Shown here piece by piece: positions 35,150 to 43,999 of a stretch of DNA of 64,000 nucleotides. Source of the DNA: an uncultured bacterium. Lineage in GTDB: Bacteria > Desulfobacterota > Desulfovibrionia > Desulfovibrionales > Desulfovibrionaceae. The notes below the pieces were generated by a model, which saw only the letters and a list, made by a program, of their open reading frames with translations, did not search any database and had not been told where the DNA came from. A program made the position numbers and the translations under genes. Position 1 is the first letter of the stretch. The number at the start of each line of letters is the position of its first letter. Location: contig CAJMLK010000009.1 of NCBI GenBank assembly GCA_905214305.1, positions 1 to 64,000 of the forward strand. The letters are read 5' to 3'.

Positions 35150-36880
35150 ATGCAAGCCAGCCACCGGTATTCTCTCACCCCGTCCACCGCCAGCAATCCA
35201 CTGGGGCTGCGGGGCATGGTCACAAGCCCCCACTATCTGGCCTCACAGGCCGGGCGCGACATCCTGCGCGCAGGCGGCACGGCCGTGGATGCGGCCATTG
35301 CCGCAGCCGCCGTACTCTCCGTGGTCTATCCCCACATGTGCGGCATCGGCGGCGACAACTTCTGGCTTATTTACGATGCGGCCTCGCAACAGTTGCGCGC
35401 CCTCAACGGCAGCGGCCGCGCCGCTCGTGCCGCCAGCGCCGACCTGTATGCCGGGCGCGGGCACAGGGCCGTTCCCACACGCGGGGCACTGGCCGCCGTT
35501 ACGGTTCCCGGCGCCGTGTCGGGCTGGGCAGCCGCATTTGACCACAGCAGGCAGCACATGGCCTCGCCCCTGATCTGGGCCGACCTGCTGAAGCCCGCCT
35601 GCGAATACGCCGAAAACGGTTTTGCCGTGTCGCATTCTCTGGCGGACAGCCTCAAGCTTGTAAGCAGCGGCAAGGCCAACTACTGCCTGAACGACTGCCC
35701 CGAATTCCGCCAGCTTTTCTTTACATCCGGAGGGCATGCCCCGGCGTTTGCCTCGGTACTGCGCCAGCCGCTTCTTGCCCGCACCCTCAGCCGCCTTGCA
35801 ACTCAGGGGCCAGAAGAATTTTACCACGGCGCAACGGCTCAGGCCATTGTGACCGCCATGCAGCGCCACGGCGGGCTGATTTCACAGCAGGACCTGAGCA
35901 GCCATACGGCCGACTGGGCCGAGCCGCTGCGGGTGGATTACCGGGGCTACACGGCCTGCACGCCGCCGCCCAATTGCCAGGGGCTGGCCACACTTGAGAT
36001 TCTCAACATTCTCAACCAAATGGACGTTGCTTCTCTGGGCGAAGGCACGGCTGACTACTATCATGTCATGGCCGAAGCCACTCGCGAAGCCTTCCTTGAC
36101 CGCCAGCACTACCTCACCGACCCGGACTTTGCCGAAATCCCCACGGGCAGACTGCTTTCGCCGGAGCACGCGCGGCAACAGGCGGCGCGCATCCGCATGG
36201 ACAAAAGCGCCGGTCCCCTGCCTCCCCTGCCCCCCGGCGGCGACACCATCTGGCTTGGCGTAGTGGACGCGGCGGGCAATGCGGTGTCGCTCATCCAGAG
36301 CATCTACCACGAGTTCGGCTCGGGCATTGTGGCGCACGACGCGGGCTTTGTGCTGCAAAACCGGGGCTGCGCCTTTGCCCTTGAACCGGGACACGTCAAC
36401 TGCCTCCAGCCGGGCAAGCGCACCCTGCACACCCTGACGCCCGCCATGCTGCTCAAGGACGGCAAAGCCCACCTTGTCTACGGCAGCATGGGCGGCGACG
36501 GCCAGCCGCAAACCATCGCGGCCATGACCACCCGCATGGTGGACTTTGGCATGGAGCCGCAGGATGCGATAAACGCCCCGCGCTGGCTGCTGGGCCGAAG
36601 CTGGGGAGCGGAATCCAACGACCTGAAGCTTGAAGGCCGTATTCCCGTAGATGTGGCAAAGGAGCTTGAACGCCGGGGACACGAAGTGCGACGGCTCGCG
36701 GATTTTACGGAAATAATGGGGCATGCCGGAGCCATTTTGCGGCGGCCGGGCAATACGGCGCAGAATGACGGCACGCAGGCAGGCTCACCGGGAGCTGCCA
36801 TACCGCAGGCCGAGTCGCCGCAAGCTGTCTGGCAAGGCGCTACGGATCCGCGCGGCGACGGGCAGGTGGCCGCGCTGTAG
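35150..36880 (+). CDS. Gamma-glutamyltransferase-family Ntn hydrolase (YwrD-like)
   Basis: A 576-residue GGT-family protein. Typical blocks are GMVTSPHYLASQAGRDILRAGGTAVDAAIAAA, MCGIGGDNFWLIYDA, VTVPGAVSGW and YGSMGGDGQPQTIAAM. The self-cleaving nucleophile threonine is present in GGDTIWLGVVDAAGNAVS, but the usual TTHxSVVD is TIWLGVVD, as in the YwrD branch. There is no signal peptide, so it should be cytoplasmic, unlike E. coli Ggt. It should mature into two chains by cleavage before that Thr. Substrate could be glutathione or a gamma-glutamyl/acyl amide. GAGG lies 5 nt before the ATG. The last ~40 residues are a low-complexity tail. Confidence 0.88.
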   Translation: MQASHRYSLTPSTASNPLGLRGMVTSPHYLASQAGRDILRAGGTAVDAAIAAAAVLSVVYPHMCGIGGDNFWLIYDAASQQLRALNGSGRAARAASADLYAGRGHRAVPTRGALAAVTVPGAVSGWAAAFDHSRQHMASPLIWADLLKPACEYAENGFAVSHSLADSLKLVSSGKANYCLNDCPEFRQLFFTSGGHAPAFASVLRQPLLARTLSRLATQGPEEFYHGATAQAIVTAMQRHGGLISQQDLSSHTADWAEPLRVDYRGYTACTPPPNCQGLATLEILNILNQMDVASLGEGTADYYHVMAEATREAFLDRQHYLTDPDFAEIPTGRLLSPEHARQQAARIRMDKSAGPLPPLPPGGDTIWLGVVDAAGNAVSLIQSIYHEFGSGIVAHDAGFVLQNRGCAFALEPGHVNCLQPGKRTLHTLTPAMLLKDGKAHLVYGSMGGDGQPQTIAAMTTRMVDFGMEPQDAINAPRWLLGRSWGAESNDLKLEGRIPVDVAKELERRGHEVRRLADFTEIMGHAGAILRRPGNTAQNDGTQAGSPGAAIPQAESPQAVWQGATDPRGDGQVAAL

Positions 36881-36908
36881 CAGGCTCGGCCGCGCCGCGT
36901 AAGAACAT

Positions 36909-36956
36909 CACGACCGAAGGCCCCGGACACGCGAATGTCCGGGGCCTTCGGTCGTG
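36909..36956. terminator. 21-bp perfect hairpin after the GGT gene
   Basis: Arms 36909-36929 and 36936-36956 pair perfectly over 21 bp with a 6-nt loop. It lies 28 nt after the stop codon. No T-run follows, so it is a strong transcript-end structure or partial terminator. Confidence 0.65.
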
Positions 36957-37049
36957 AACCATGTGATTTTACAGGCAGCGCCTGAAGCAGACCAACGGTG
37001 AAGTACGTCACACCTCCCCGTGTTCATCCAGTCGAAAATTTCATCTTCC

Positions 37050-37133
37050 GGCTGAATCCACGCCACACTGTGGCGCGTTGCACGTGCGCGCAGCGTCAGA
37101 GCATTGGCACTTTTTCAAAGTAAGAATGCTCTA
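37050..37133. repeat. Dispersed repeat: inverted module B plus hairpin
   Basis: 37050-37096 is the reverse complement of module B (GGCTGAATCCACGCCAC...GTGGCGCGTTGC), matching 51359 and 29411. It is followed by AGAGCATTGGCACTT...AAGTAAGAATGCTCT (37098-37132). On the minus strand the right end reads TAGAGCATTCTT, and its TAG is the stop codon of the 93-residue gene. Confidence 0.78.
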
Positions 37134-37412
37134 GCTGATCCAGCTTCCGAGGGCATCCACAATCTTGCGGGCCTGCTCTGCGCTGGAAATGGTGAATTTG
37201 GACTGCTGCCGGTATTCACCGCCGGATTTCTTGTAGCGCCGGATAACATACATGTCCGGCCCAAAGTCATCCTTTTCCGGCTGCCACTGCTGGTAGCGGA
37301 AAAGAATGGTTGTCCACAAGCCTTTGCTCAGTACAACCTTGTCCAGTTCGTTGATAATGACCTGGCCGTTTTCTTCAAACTGCACGGTAAGATCGTCAAT
37401 AGTCTCGTTCAA
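37131..37412 (-). CDS. Small conserved-type protein, function unknown
   Basis: A 93-residue cytoplasmic protein, not recognised. It has alternating strands (LTVQFEENGQVIINELDKVVL, then TTILFRYQQWQPEKDDFG, MYVIRRYKKSGGEYRQQSKFTIS) and ends in one amphipathic helix (SAEQARKIVDALGSWI). This strand-strand-strand-helix order with many basic residues recalls small nucleic-acid-binding folds such as PC4, but that is only a guess. The start overlaps no other gene; 50 bp separate it from the 76-residue gene upstream, likely one operon. Its stop codon is the end of a dispersed repeat. Confidence 0.6.
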   Translation of the reverse strand: MNETIDDLTVQFEENGQVIINELDKVVLSKGLWTTILFRYQQWQPEKDDFGPDMYVIRRYKKSGGEYRQQSKFTISSAEQARKIVDALGSWIS

Positions 37413-37462
37413 AATATTTCTCCCTGCGGAGCCTCATGGCCGCCCCCCCGATGGAGCGGAAT

Positions 37463-37693
37463 CTATCCGGCGTAATTCGCCAGCATGCCTTTGACGTTTT
37501 CAGGAAGTTCGGGCGTCTTGACCGTCATCTCCGTAGGGCCGGGGCCATACGCGCTGGCGACAATCGCCCCGGAGGCGGACAGGGCCATCATGCGTTCTGC
37601 CATGGTCAGCTCTCTGCCCGAAGCTATCTTGTTGCCGAGAATACCCAGAACATTTTCGCTGATACTCAGCGGGCTGACAGTTTTGAACTTCAT
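37463..37693 (-). CDS. Small protein, function unknown
   Basis: A 76-residue protein, not recognised. It starts with a soluble helix (SISENVLGILGNKIASGRELTMAERMMALSASGAIVAS) and ends with TEMTVKTPELPENVKGMLANYAG. No membrane segment or signal is seen. AAAGGAGG lies 9 nt upstream of the ATG, a good ribosome site, which supports it as a real gene. It precedes the 93-residue gene on the same strand. Confidence 0.6.
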   Translation of the reverse strand: MKFKTVSPLSISENVLGILGNKIASGRELTMAERMMALSASGAIVASAYGPGPTEMTVKTPELPENVKGMLANYAG

Positions 37694-37901
37694 AATATGC
37701 TGCCTCCTTTCATTTCTGATAGGCTAGGCTACAATTTTCGCCGTCATCTCGCAAGGGGGGCCTCAAAGCGCCCTCGAAGCCGCAGGCGAAACAGGTCTGA
37801 ACACATCACGTCAGCACAGGCCAGCCACGTCCAGAAGCCTGACATGAAGCCGGGATCCCCACGGCAGACTGGCTCGAAGGCCATGCGCGCCGGGGCAAAG
37901 G

Positions 37902-39434
37902 TCACTGCCGCAGCAGCATCAGGGCGTAGCGCTCCACCGGAGCAAAGTCGTCCGTCAGGGGCGGCGTGGCAAATTCCAGCGGGCCTGTGTACCTTGAGGC
38001 CAGCATGGTTTCCACCGCTGCCTGCCCGCGCGTCACAGCCGCTGCTCCATTGGCATGCAACGGGGCGGCACTGTCTCTTTTTTCAGGAAAAGCCGCCACC
38101 ATGAGATTCTGCACCTCGCCGGGCCTGTCGGGTCGCGACACGCAATACACCTGCACCTCGGCGAATGACGCCGACAATGCCTTGAAAATGCTCTGGAACA
38201 GGCGGCCGTCCTCTCCTTCCACAGCGGAAATGACGTTCATGAGCACGGCCCCGCCCGGAGCCACGGCCCGCCGCAGGGCCTGCGCAGCCTCCACCGTTCC
38301 CATCTGGAAGGGAACCGCATAGTGCGAATTGAAAACATCCACAAAGATCAGGTCAAAACGCTCACCCTGCCTGTTCAGAAAGGCGCGGGCGTCTTCGTGG
38401 CGCACCGAAAGGCGCGGATCGTCGCCCAGGGCAAACCAGCGCCGGGCAGCGCCGGTCATGGCCGGGTCTATCTCCACAACGGTCATGCGCACTTCTTCAG
38501 GGGCGGAAAGGGCCGACTTGCCCCCCAGAATCCACTTGGGGACAGAATAGCCCCCGCCGCCCAGCATGAGTATGGAGCGGGCATGGGGCGCAAAGTAAGG
38601 GCCAAGGGCATAAAAACGCGTGTATTGAAAATAAAGCTCGTCAGGCGCGTCCAGATACATGCCCGACTGGCTGTACCCGGGGTCCGTAGCCATGAGCCGC
38701 ACGGCGCGGCCGCCCTCGCCCCAGTCCGTGCCTTCGTAGATGCGGATGCTGTTATAGGGGCTTTCCACAAGGTGCGTGCTGCTTCTGTCGTCACGCCAGC
38801 TTCCGTACATGCCGTTGACCACGGTTCCGAAAATGCAGAGCGCCAGCAGGGCCGCCCGGCCCCTGGCCCCTCCCGGCGCATTGCACAGAGAAATGGCCAG
38901 CATGCAGACAGCCACGCCCCACAAAATGGACGAACTGCCGAAAAACGATATGAGCACAAAACCGCCCAGAAATGTTCCCAGAATGCTGCCCGCGGTGGAA
39001 AGGGCATACAGCCGCCCCACCGTGGCTCCGGATGTGTCCAGACTGCCTATGCGCAGGCGGATGGCGTAAGGGCTTATCATGCCGAAAAAAAAGGCGGGCA
39101 GGGCAAAAATGCCCACGGCTGCGGCCACGGCGGCCACGTAGAGATTGCCGATGCCTTCTGTCACCCACTGGCCCACCAGCGGATGGCAAAGAGCCGTAAG
39201 CGCGCTGCCGCCCCCGGCTCCGGCGAGAGCAAGGGCAAGCCCCCTGCGGGAAAGATGCCTGTCGGCCAGGCGCCCGCCCGCCCAGGCCCCCAGAGCCAGA
39301 CAGGCCAGCACCACGCCGATAAGGCTGGTCCAGACAACGGCTGATGTGCCCACATAAGGGGCCAGCACGCGCGCGCCCACCATTTCCAGCACCATGACCA
39401 GGGCGCCGCTTAAAAAGACCGTCAGTTCCAGCAT
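37902..39434 (-). CDS. Membrane-anchored spermidine-synthase-like protein
   Basis: A 510-residue two-part protein. The first ~215 residues hold about seven hydrophobic segments (e.g. LTVFLSGALVMVLEMVGARVLAPYVGTSAVVWTSLIG, and ALPAFFFGMISPYAIRL, the pattern of MFS-like spermidine-synthase fusions). The second half is a Rossmann aminopropyltransferase-type domain with ILMLGGGGYSVPKWIL (SAM/dcSAM loop), VVEIDPAMTGAARRWF and DLIFVDVFNSHYAVP. Whether it makes polyamines or acts as another SAM-dependent enzyme at the membrane is unclear: the usual spermidine-synthase Asp pair is partly changed. Upstream region 39435-39581 has no feature. Confidence 0.8.
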   Translation of the reverse strand: MLELTVFLSGALVMVLEMVGARVLAPYVGTSAVVWTSLIGVVLACLALGAWAGGRLADRHLSRRGLALALAGAGGGSALTALCHPLVGQWVTEGIGNLYVAAVAAAVGIFALPAFFFGMISPYAIRLRIGSLDTSGATVGRLYALSTAGSILGTFLGGFVLISFFGSSSILWGVAVCMLAISLCNAPGGARGRAALLALCIFGTVVNGMYGSWRDDRSSTHLVESPYNSIRIYEGTDWGEGGRAVRLMATDPGYSQSGMYLDAPDELYFQYTRFYALGPYFAPHARSILMLGGGGYSVPKWILGGKSALSAPEEVRMTVVEIDPAMTGAARRWFALGDDPRLSVRHEDARAFLNRQGERFDLIFVDVFNSHYAVPFQMGTVEAAQALRRAVAPGGAVLMNVISAVEGEDGRLFQSIFKALSASFAEVQVYCVSRPDRPGEVQNLMVAAFPEKRDSAAPLHANGAAAVTRGQAAVETMLASRYTGPLEFATPPLTDDFAPVERYALMLLRQ

Positions 39435-39581
39435 GGGACTCCTTTTCGGTTTCTTTCCTGTGATCGGCCGGAGCTATTCTACGCTGCAATGGCCTGACTG
39501 CGGCCAGCCTGATGACGGTGTGCCCGAAGCTGTGCCCTTGGCGGCAGCGAGTGAGCCACTTGCCGCAAAGGCAACCACCGT

Positions 39582-40169
39582 TTATCCGGGCGCAATCTCC
39601 GCCCTGTCCCGCCGCGAGGCAAAAAAATCTCGCAGCAGCGCCGCGCATTCCTCACCGCGCACGCCCCCCATATGCCAGAGGCTGTGGTTGGCGCTCTGAG
39701 CGTCAAAATACTCCGCGCGGGACACAACCGCCCCGGCAGGAACATCCGCCGCCCCGTAGACAAGCCCGGCAAGACGGGCATGAATGCAGGCCGCCGCGCA
39801 CATGGCGCACGGCTCCAGGGTGACCACCAGCACGCAGCCGCCCAGCCGGTAGTTGCCGAGAACCTCACCGGCACGGCGCAACGCCAGTATTTCGGCATGG
39901 GCCGTGGGATCGTTCAGGGCCACCGGCGCATTGCCCTCACAAGCCAGCACGCGGCCGTCAGGCGCAACCAGCACAGCCCCCACGGGTATTTCACCCTGTG
40001 CGGCGGCATGGCGCGCCCGCTCAAGGGCACTGTCCATGAGGCTTTCCCAGCTATGGCCGGGCGGGGCCGCAGGCACAGGCCCCGCAGGCGCAAAGGCGCG
40101 AAATCCCCCGCCCCGGTGGCGGGAACCGCCGGGGAAGGGGAAAGGAGCGTCCGGCATATCACGCCACAT
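39582..40169 (-). CDS. tadA: tRNA adenosine(34) deaminase TadA
   Basis: A 195-residue zinc deaminase that converts A34 to inosine in tRNA-Arg. The HAE zinc/proton motif is in DPTAHAEILALRRA and the PCxxC motif in TLEPCAMCAAACIHARL; VYGAADVPAGAV follows. The N-terminal ~40 residues are Pro/Gly-rich and atypical. The ATG at 40169 is preceded by AGGA 6 nt upstream, overlapping the stop of the LOG gene; a shorter form from 40157 or 40037 is possible. Confidence 0.92.
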   Translation of the reverse strand: MWRDMPDAPFPFPGGSRHRGGGFRAFAPAGPVPAAPPGHSWESLMDSALERARHAAAQGEIPVGAVLVAPDGRVLACEGNAPVALNDPTAHAEILALRRAGEVLGNYRLGGCVLVVTLEPCAMCAAACIHARLAGLVYGAADVPAGAVVSRAEYFDAQSANHSLWHMGGVRGEECAALLRDFFASRRDRAEIAPG

Positions 40170-40177
40170 GCGGCATC

Positions 40178-40846
40178 CTAAAGGATGACAATCTTGCGCA
40201 GATGGTTGACCACTTCTTCCGGCGTATCGCATACGGTGATAAGCCGGTCTATTTCCTTTTCGTTGATAAAGCCGCGTCCGGACATGTTTTTACGCAGCCA
40301 TTCCACCATGCCGCTCCAGAAGCTGGAATCATACAGCACTATGGGGAAGGGGCGCGTGCGTCCGGTCTGGGCCAGAACAAACGCTTCGGAAAGCTCGTCA
40401 ATGGTTCCCATACCGCCGGGCATGACCACATAGGCCATGGCGTATTTGACGAACATGAACTTGCGGATGAAAAAGTAGCGGAAATTGCAGCGGGTTTTGA
40501 CATACTGATTGCAGCCCTGCTCGTGCGGCAGGTGGATGTGCAGCCCCACTGACTCGCCCCCGGCCTCGGTGGCTCCCTTGTTGGCCGCTTCCATAACGCC
40601 GGGGCCACCGCCGGTGATAATGCCGAAACCGGCTTCTACCAGCAGTTTCGCAATTTTTTCCGCATCCTTGTATTCCTGCGTTTCGGCGGTGCTGCGGGCA
40701 GAGCCGAAAATGGAAATGCAGTTGACCTTGAGGGCATTGAGGATATCCAGAGCTTCTACCATTTCGGCCATGATGCGGAAGGTACGCCAGGATTCGGTGG
40801 TCACGGAGGCAAGATCGTCCACGATATTCTGTTGCAGTTCAGGCAT
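40178..40846 (-). CDS. LOG-family protein (cytokinin-riboside monophosphate phosphoribohydrolase-like)
   Basis: A 222-residue Rossmann-fold protein. GGGPGVMEAANKGA and PGGMGTIDELSEAF are the paired LOG motifs (GGGxxGxMG-like and PGGxGTxxE) that bind nucleotide monophosphates. LOG enzymes cleave the N-glycosidic bond of nucleoside 5'-monophosphates; in bacteria many act as nucleotide hydrolases (PpnN-like). The start at 40846 has AAGGAG 8 nt upstream. It is coupled to tadA (8-bp gap). Confidence 0.9.
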   Translation of the reverse strand: MPELQQNIVDDLASVTTESWRTFRIMAEMVEALDILNALKVNCISIFGSARSTAETQEYKDAEKIAKLLVEAGFGIITGGGPGVMEAANKGATEAGGESVGLHIHLPHEQGCNQYVKTRCNFRYFFIRKFMFVKYAMAYVVMPGGMGTIDELSEAFVLAQTGRTRPFPIVLYDSSFWSGMVEWLRKNMSGRGFINEKEIDRLITVCDTPEEVVNHLRKIVIL

Positions 40847-41274
40847 GGGTACTCCTTTTGTATCTTCCAGTATTCCTGGCCGCGGATTCATCCGGTCTTG
40901 TTGCCGGCTGGCGGCCAGGTCGCAAACGCATGAATGTATCCTGCCGCCCGCAGGCGGCAGCAGTGTAATCAGGGTCGCAGTATATGTGCCCCGGTACGTA
41001 AAGGCAATGCGAAGCTTTAGTGCAACGGGCCGCGCGGTCAGCAGGGCAGCTTGACGCTACGCGCCCCAAGCGGCTATGGAAAAAAGTCCTGCGCGGCTTG
41101 TCACAACACAGGGAAGCGCCGAAGGCGTTTACCGTCTGCACCCTGACATGATGGGCCGCACATCGCCATGCTTGAAAACAGCGTTGCCAGGGCGGAAAAA
41201 CGGACGCGCAAAAGACTGCCTGCCGCCTCGGTGCTCCGGCGGTCTTTTGCCGCCAACTCTTACCGGAGGCCATG
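40847..41274. other. Intergenic region, no feature recognised
   Basis: A 428-bp divergent gap between the LOG gene (minus) and the beta-CASP gene (plus). It must hold both promoters, but no clear -35/-10 pair, operator or repeat was found. Small open frames here lack ribosome sites. Confidence 0.4.
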
Positions 41275-42885
41275 ATGAAGGTCCAATTTCTGGGCGCGGC
41301 GCAAACCGTGACCGGTTCCTGCTACATGATTGAGGCATGCGGCAAGCGTTTCTGCATTGACTGCGGCATGCATCAGGGCAACAAGGCCATTGACGCCCGC
41401 AACCGCGAAACTGAAGTCTACCGCCCCGCGGATATTGACTTCGTGCTTATTACCCACGCCCACATAGACCATTCGGGCCTTTTGCCCCGGATCGTGCGCG
41501 AGGGTTTTCATAATCCCGTATACTGCACCAAGGCCACCAGCGAACTGCTGGACCTCATGCTGCAGGACAGCGCCCACATCCAGGAAATGGAAGCCCAGTG
41601 GGAAGCCAAGAAATACATGCGCCGGGGCCTGAAAAATCCCCCCGCCGCCCTCTACACCGTGGAGGACGCGCAAAAGGCCGTGTCGCTCTTTTCTCCTGTG
41701 GATTACCATAAGACATTTGAACCTGCGCCGGGCATCCGCGTCACCTACTATGATGCCGGGCATATTCTCGGTTCCGGCTCGGTGCGCATTGAGGCCGACG
41801 AAGACGGCAAGACCACCAGCCTCATATTTTCCGGCGACATCGGCCGCCCGCAGGCCCTCATCGTGCGCAGCCCCGAAAGCCCGCCGCAGGCCGACTATGT
41901 TTTTATGGAGTCCACCTACGGTGACCGCGACCATAAAAACGAAGAAAGCAGTGATCAGGAGCTGGCCGAAGCCATTGCCTACAGCTATGGCAAAGGCGAA
42001 AAGGTCATCATTCCGGCCTTTGCCGTGGAGCGCACCCAGGAGGTGCTGTACTGCCTGCACACCCTGAGCAAGCAGGGCAAGCTGCCCGAGGACATGCCCG
42101 TGTATGTGGACAGCCCCCTGGCTATCCGCGCCACCGAAGTTTTTGAGCGCAACCGGGAGCTTTTTGACGATGCCGCCCAAAAGCTGCTCAATAACGGCGA
42201 CAATCCCTTTGCGCTGCCCAACCTGCGCTACACCCTCTCCGTGGCGGATTCCCAGGCCATCAATGACTACAAGGGACCGGCCATTGTCATTTCCGCCAGC
42301 GGCATGTGCAATGCGGGCCGCGTGCGCCACCACCTGCGCCATAATATCTGGAAGCCCGGCGCAAGCATCGTTTTTGTGGGCTATCAGGCCGTTGGCACGC
42401 CCGGCCGCAAAATTGTCGAAAAGGCAAAAAAAATAACGCTGTTCGGTGAAGACATGGACGTGGCTGCCCGCATCTTCACCATCAACGGTTTTTCCGGTCA
42501 TGCCGGGCAAAGCCAGCTTCTGGACTGGCTGGCCCCCCTGACCCACAACTGCGCCCAGATCGTGCTGACCCACGGCGAAATCAAGGCGCAGGAAACGCTG
42601 GCCGGGCTTATCCATCAGCGTTTTGGCCTCAAACCCCGCATTGCCGCCTATCTTGAAGAAATGGTGCTGGACGGCTGCGAGGTTACGGCCACCGTCACCC
42701 ACGAAACCAAGGCCCACCCCAGGGTGGACTGGGGTTTTCTTACCAGCGAAGTGGAACGCAAGTGGGACATGTTCAAAGGCAAGCTGGCCGATGTGGAAGC
42801 CCGCCCCTGGGTGGAGCAGACCGATTTGCAGGAAGCTCTGGAAAAAATGGACTATGCTCTCACGCGCCTTATTTCGCGCATGTAG
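41275..42885 (+). CDS. Metallo-beta-lactamase/beta-CASP RNA nuclease
   Basis: A 536-residue protein of the CPSF73-like family. The MBL signature HAHIDHSG (ITHAHIDHSGLLPRIVREGF), DAGHILGSGSV, FSGDIGR and MESTYGDRDH give the di-zinc site; the beta-CASP part has PAFAVERTQEVLYCL, VISASGMCNAGRVRHHL and FSGHAGQ. Members process or degrade RNA. The ATG at 41275 is 5 nt from GGAGG; the neighbouring ATG at 41272 would be only 2 nt away. It is followed 15 nt later by rsmD. Confidence 0.92.
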   Translation: MKVQFLGAAQTVTGSCYMIEACGKRFCIDCGMHQGNKAIDARNRETEVYRPADIDFVLITHAHIDHSGLLPRIVREGFHNPVYCTKATSELLDLMLQDSAHIQEMEAQWEAKKYMRRGLKNPPAALYTVEDAQKAVSLFSPVDYHKTFEPAPGIRVTYYDAGHILGSGSVRIEADEDGKTTSLIFSGDIGRPQALIVRSPESPPQADYVFMESTYGDRDHKNEESSDQELAEAIAYSYGKGEKVIIPAFAVERTQEVLYCLHTLSKQGKLPEDMPVYVDSPLAIRATEVFERNRELFDDAAQKLLNNGDNPFALPNLRYTLSVADSQAINDYKGPAIVISASGMCNAGRVRHHLRHNIWKPGASIVFVGYQAVGTPGRKIVEKAKKITLFGEDMDVAARIFTINGFSGHAGQSQLLDWLAPLTHNCAQIVLTHGEIKAQETLAGLIHQRFGLKPRIAAYLEEMVLDGCEVTATVTHETKAHPRVDWGFLTSEVERKWDMFKGKLADVEARPWVEQTDLQEALEKMDYALTRLISRM

Positions 42886-42900
42886 GAGAACGGAAACATC

Positions 42901-43452
42901 ATGCGCATCATAGCGGGCCGCCTTGGCGGCCGTATTCTGAAGACAGTTGAGGGCGAAGGCTATCGTCCCGCCATGGGCAGAACCCGCGAAGCCCTCTTTT
43001 CAATGCTCGTTGCCCGTGGGCTGGTATGGTCCACGGCGCGGGTGCTGGACCTTTTTGCAGGCAGCGGCAGTCTGGCCCTTGAATCCATCAGCCGGGGTGC
43101 TCCGCATGCCCTGCTGGTGGAAAATTCAACCGCAGCCATGCGCTGCCTTCAGGCCAATGTGGAAAATCTCGGCGTGCAGTTCGAGGCAGGGCTTGTGAAA
43201 GATGATGTGCTCAAAGTGCTCAAGCGGCCGCCGCAGGAGCCGTACAACCTTGTTTTTATGGACCCGCCCTATCGCAAAAAACTGGCGGAACCGGCCTTGC
43301 GCCTTCTGGCGGCCCATCGCTGGCTTGCGCCCGGAGCCTTTGTGACGGCGGAGATTGAAAAGGAGGCGCGCTTTGCCGTGCCCCAGGGTTTTACCCTGGA
43401 AACCGACAGGCTGCTGGGCCAGACCCGCGTCTGCATCTGGATAGCATCATGA
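42901..43452 (+). CDS. rsmD: 16S rRNA (guanine966-N2)-methyltransferase RsmD
   Basis: A 183-residue SAM enzyme. MRIIAGRLGGR, RPAMGRTREALFSML, the SAM loop VLDLFAGSGSLALESISRGA and the catalytic VFMDPPY are all present. It methylates G966 in 16S rRNA during 30S assembly. It overlaps coaD by 4 nt, the common rsmD-coaD pair. Confidence 0.96.
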   Translation: MRIIAGRLGGRILKTVEGEGYRPAMGRTREALFSMLVARGLVWSTARVLDLFAGSGSLALESISRGAPHALLVENSTAAMRCLQANVENLGVQFEAGLVKDDVLKVLKRPPQEPYNLVFMDPPYRKKLAEPALRLLAAHRWLAPGAFVTAEIEKEARFAVPQGFTLETDRLLGQTRVCIWIAS

Positions 43453-43988
43453 GAATAGCCATGTACCCCGGCACGTTCGACCCGCTGACCAACGGTCATC
43501 TCAGCCTTATCCGGCGCGGGTGCGAAGTTTTTGACCAGATTATCGTGGCCGTGGCCGACAACACGCCCAAGCGCCCCCTGTTCAGCCACGAAGAGCGCGT
43601 CAACATGGCCCGCGAGGCCCTCAAGGACGAGCCGCGCGCCTGTGTGGAGCCGTTCTCGGGTCTGACCGTGGAATATGCCGCCCAACGCGGGGCCTGCGCC
43701 CTGCTGCGCGGGCTGCGTGCGGCCTCTGACTTTGAGTACGAGTTTCAGCTGGCCCTCATGAACCGCCGGTTGCAACGGCATATCCAGACGGTCTTTCTCA
43801 TGACCGACTATCAGTGGCTGTTCATAAGTTCCACCATCGTCAAGGCTGCTGCCAGCCACGGCGCGGACATCAAGGGGCTTGTGCCTGAAAACGTGCGTCT
43901 GGCCCTTCTGGAAAAGTACGAAAAAGGCGAGGTTGCCCAGGGAACCCCATGCCTTGCCCCGCCGCACGGCGGATTCCGCACTTCCTGA
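43449..43988 (+). CDS. coaD: Phosphopantetheine adenylyltransferase
   Basis: A 179-residue hexameric enzyme for the fourth step of coenzyme A synthesis. The nucleotidyltransferase T/HxGH motif is in YPGTFDPLTNGHLSLI; LLRGLRAASDFEYEFQLALMNR and FISSTIVKAAASHG are hallmark blocks. The C-terminal ~20 residues (GTPCLAPPHGGFRTS) extend past the family end and overlap nothing. It is coupled to rsmD by a 4-nt ATGA overlap. Confidence 0.97.
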   Translation: MRIAMYPGTFDPLTNGHLSLIRRGCEVFDQIIVAVADNTPKRPLFSHEERVNMAREALKDEPRACVEPFSGLTVEYAAQRGACALLRGLRAASDFEYEFQLALMNRRLQRHIQTVFLMTDYQWLFISSTIVKAAASHGADIKGLVPENVRLALLEKYEKGEVAQGTPCLAPPHGGFRTS

Positions 43989-43999
43989 GCGACAGCCCC

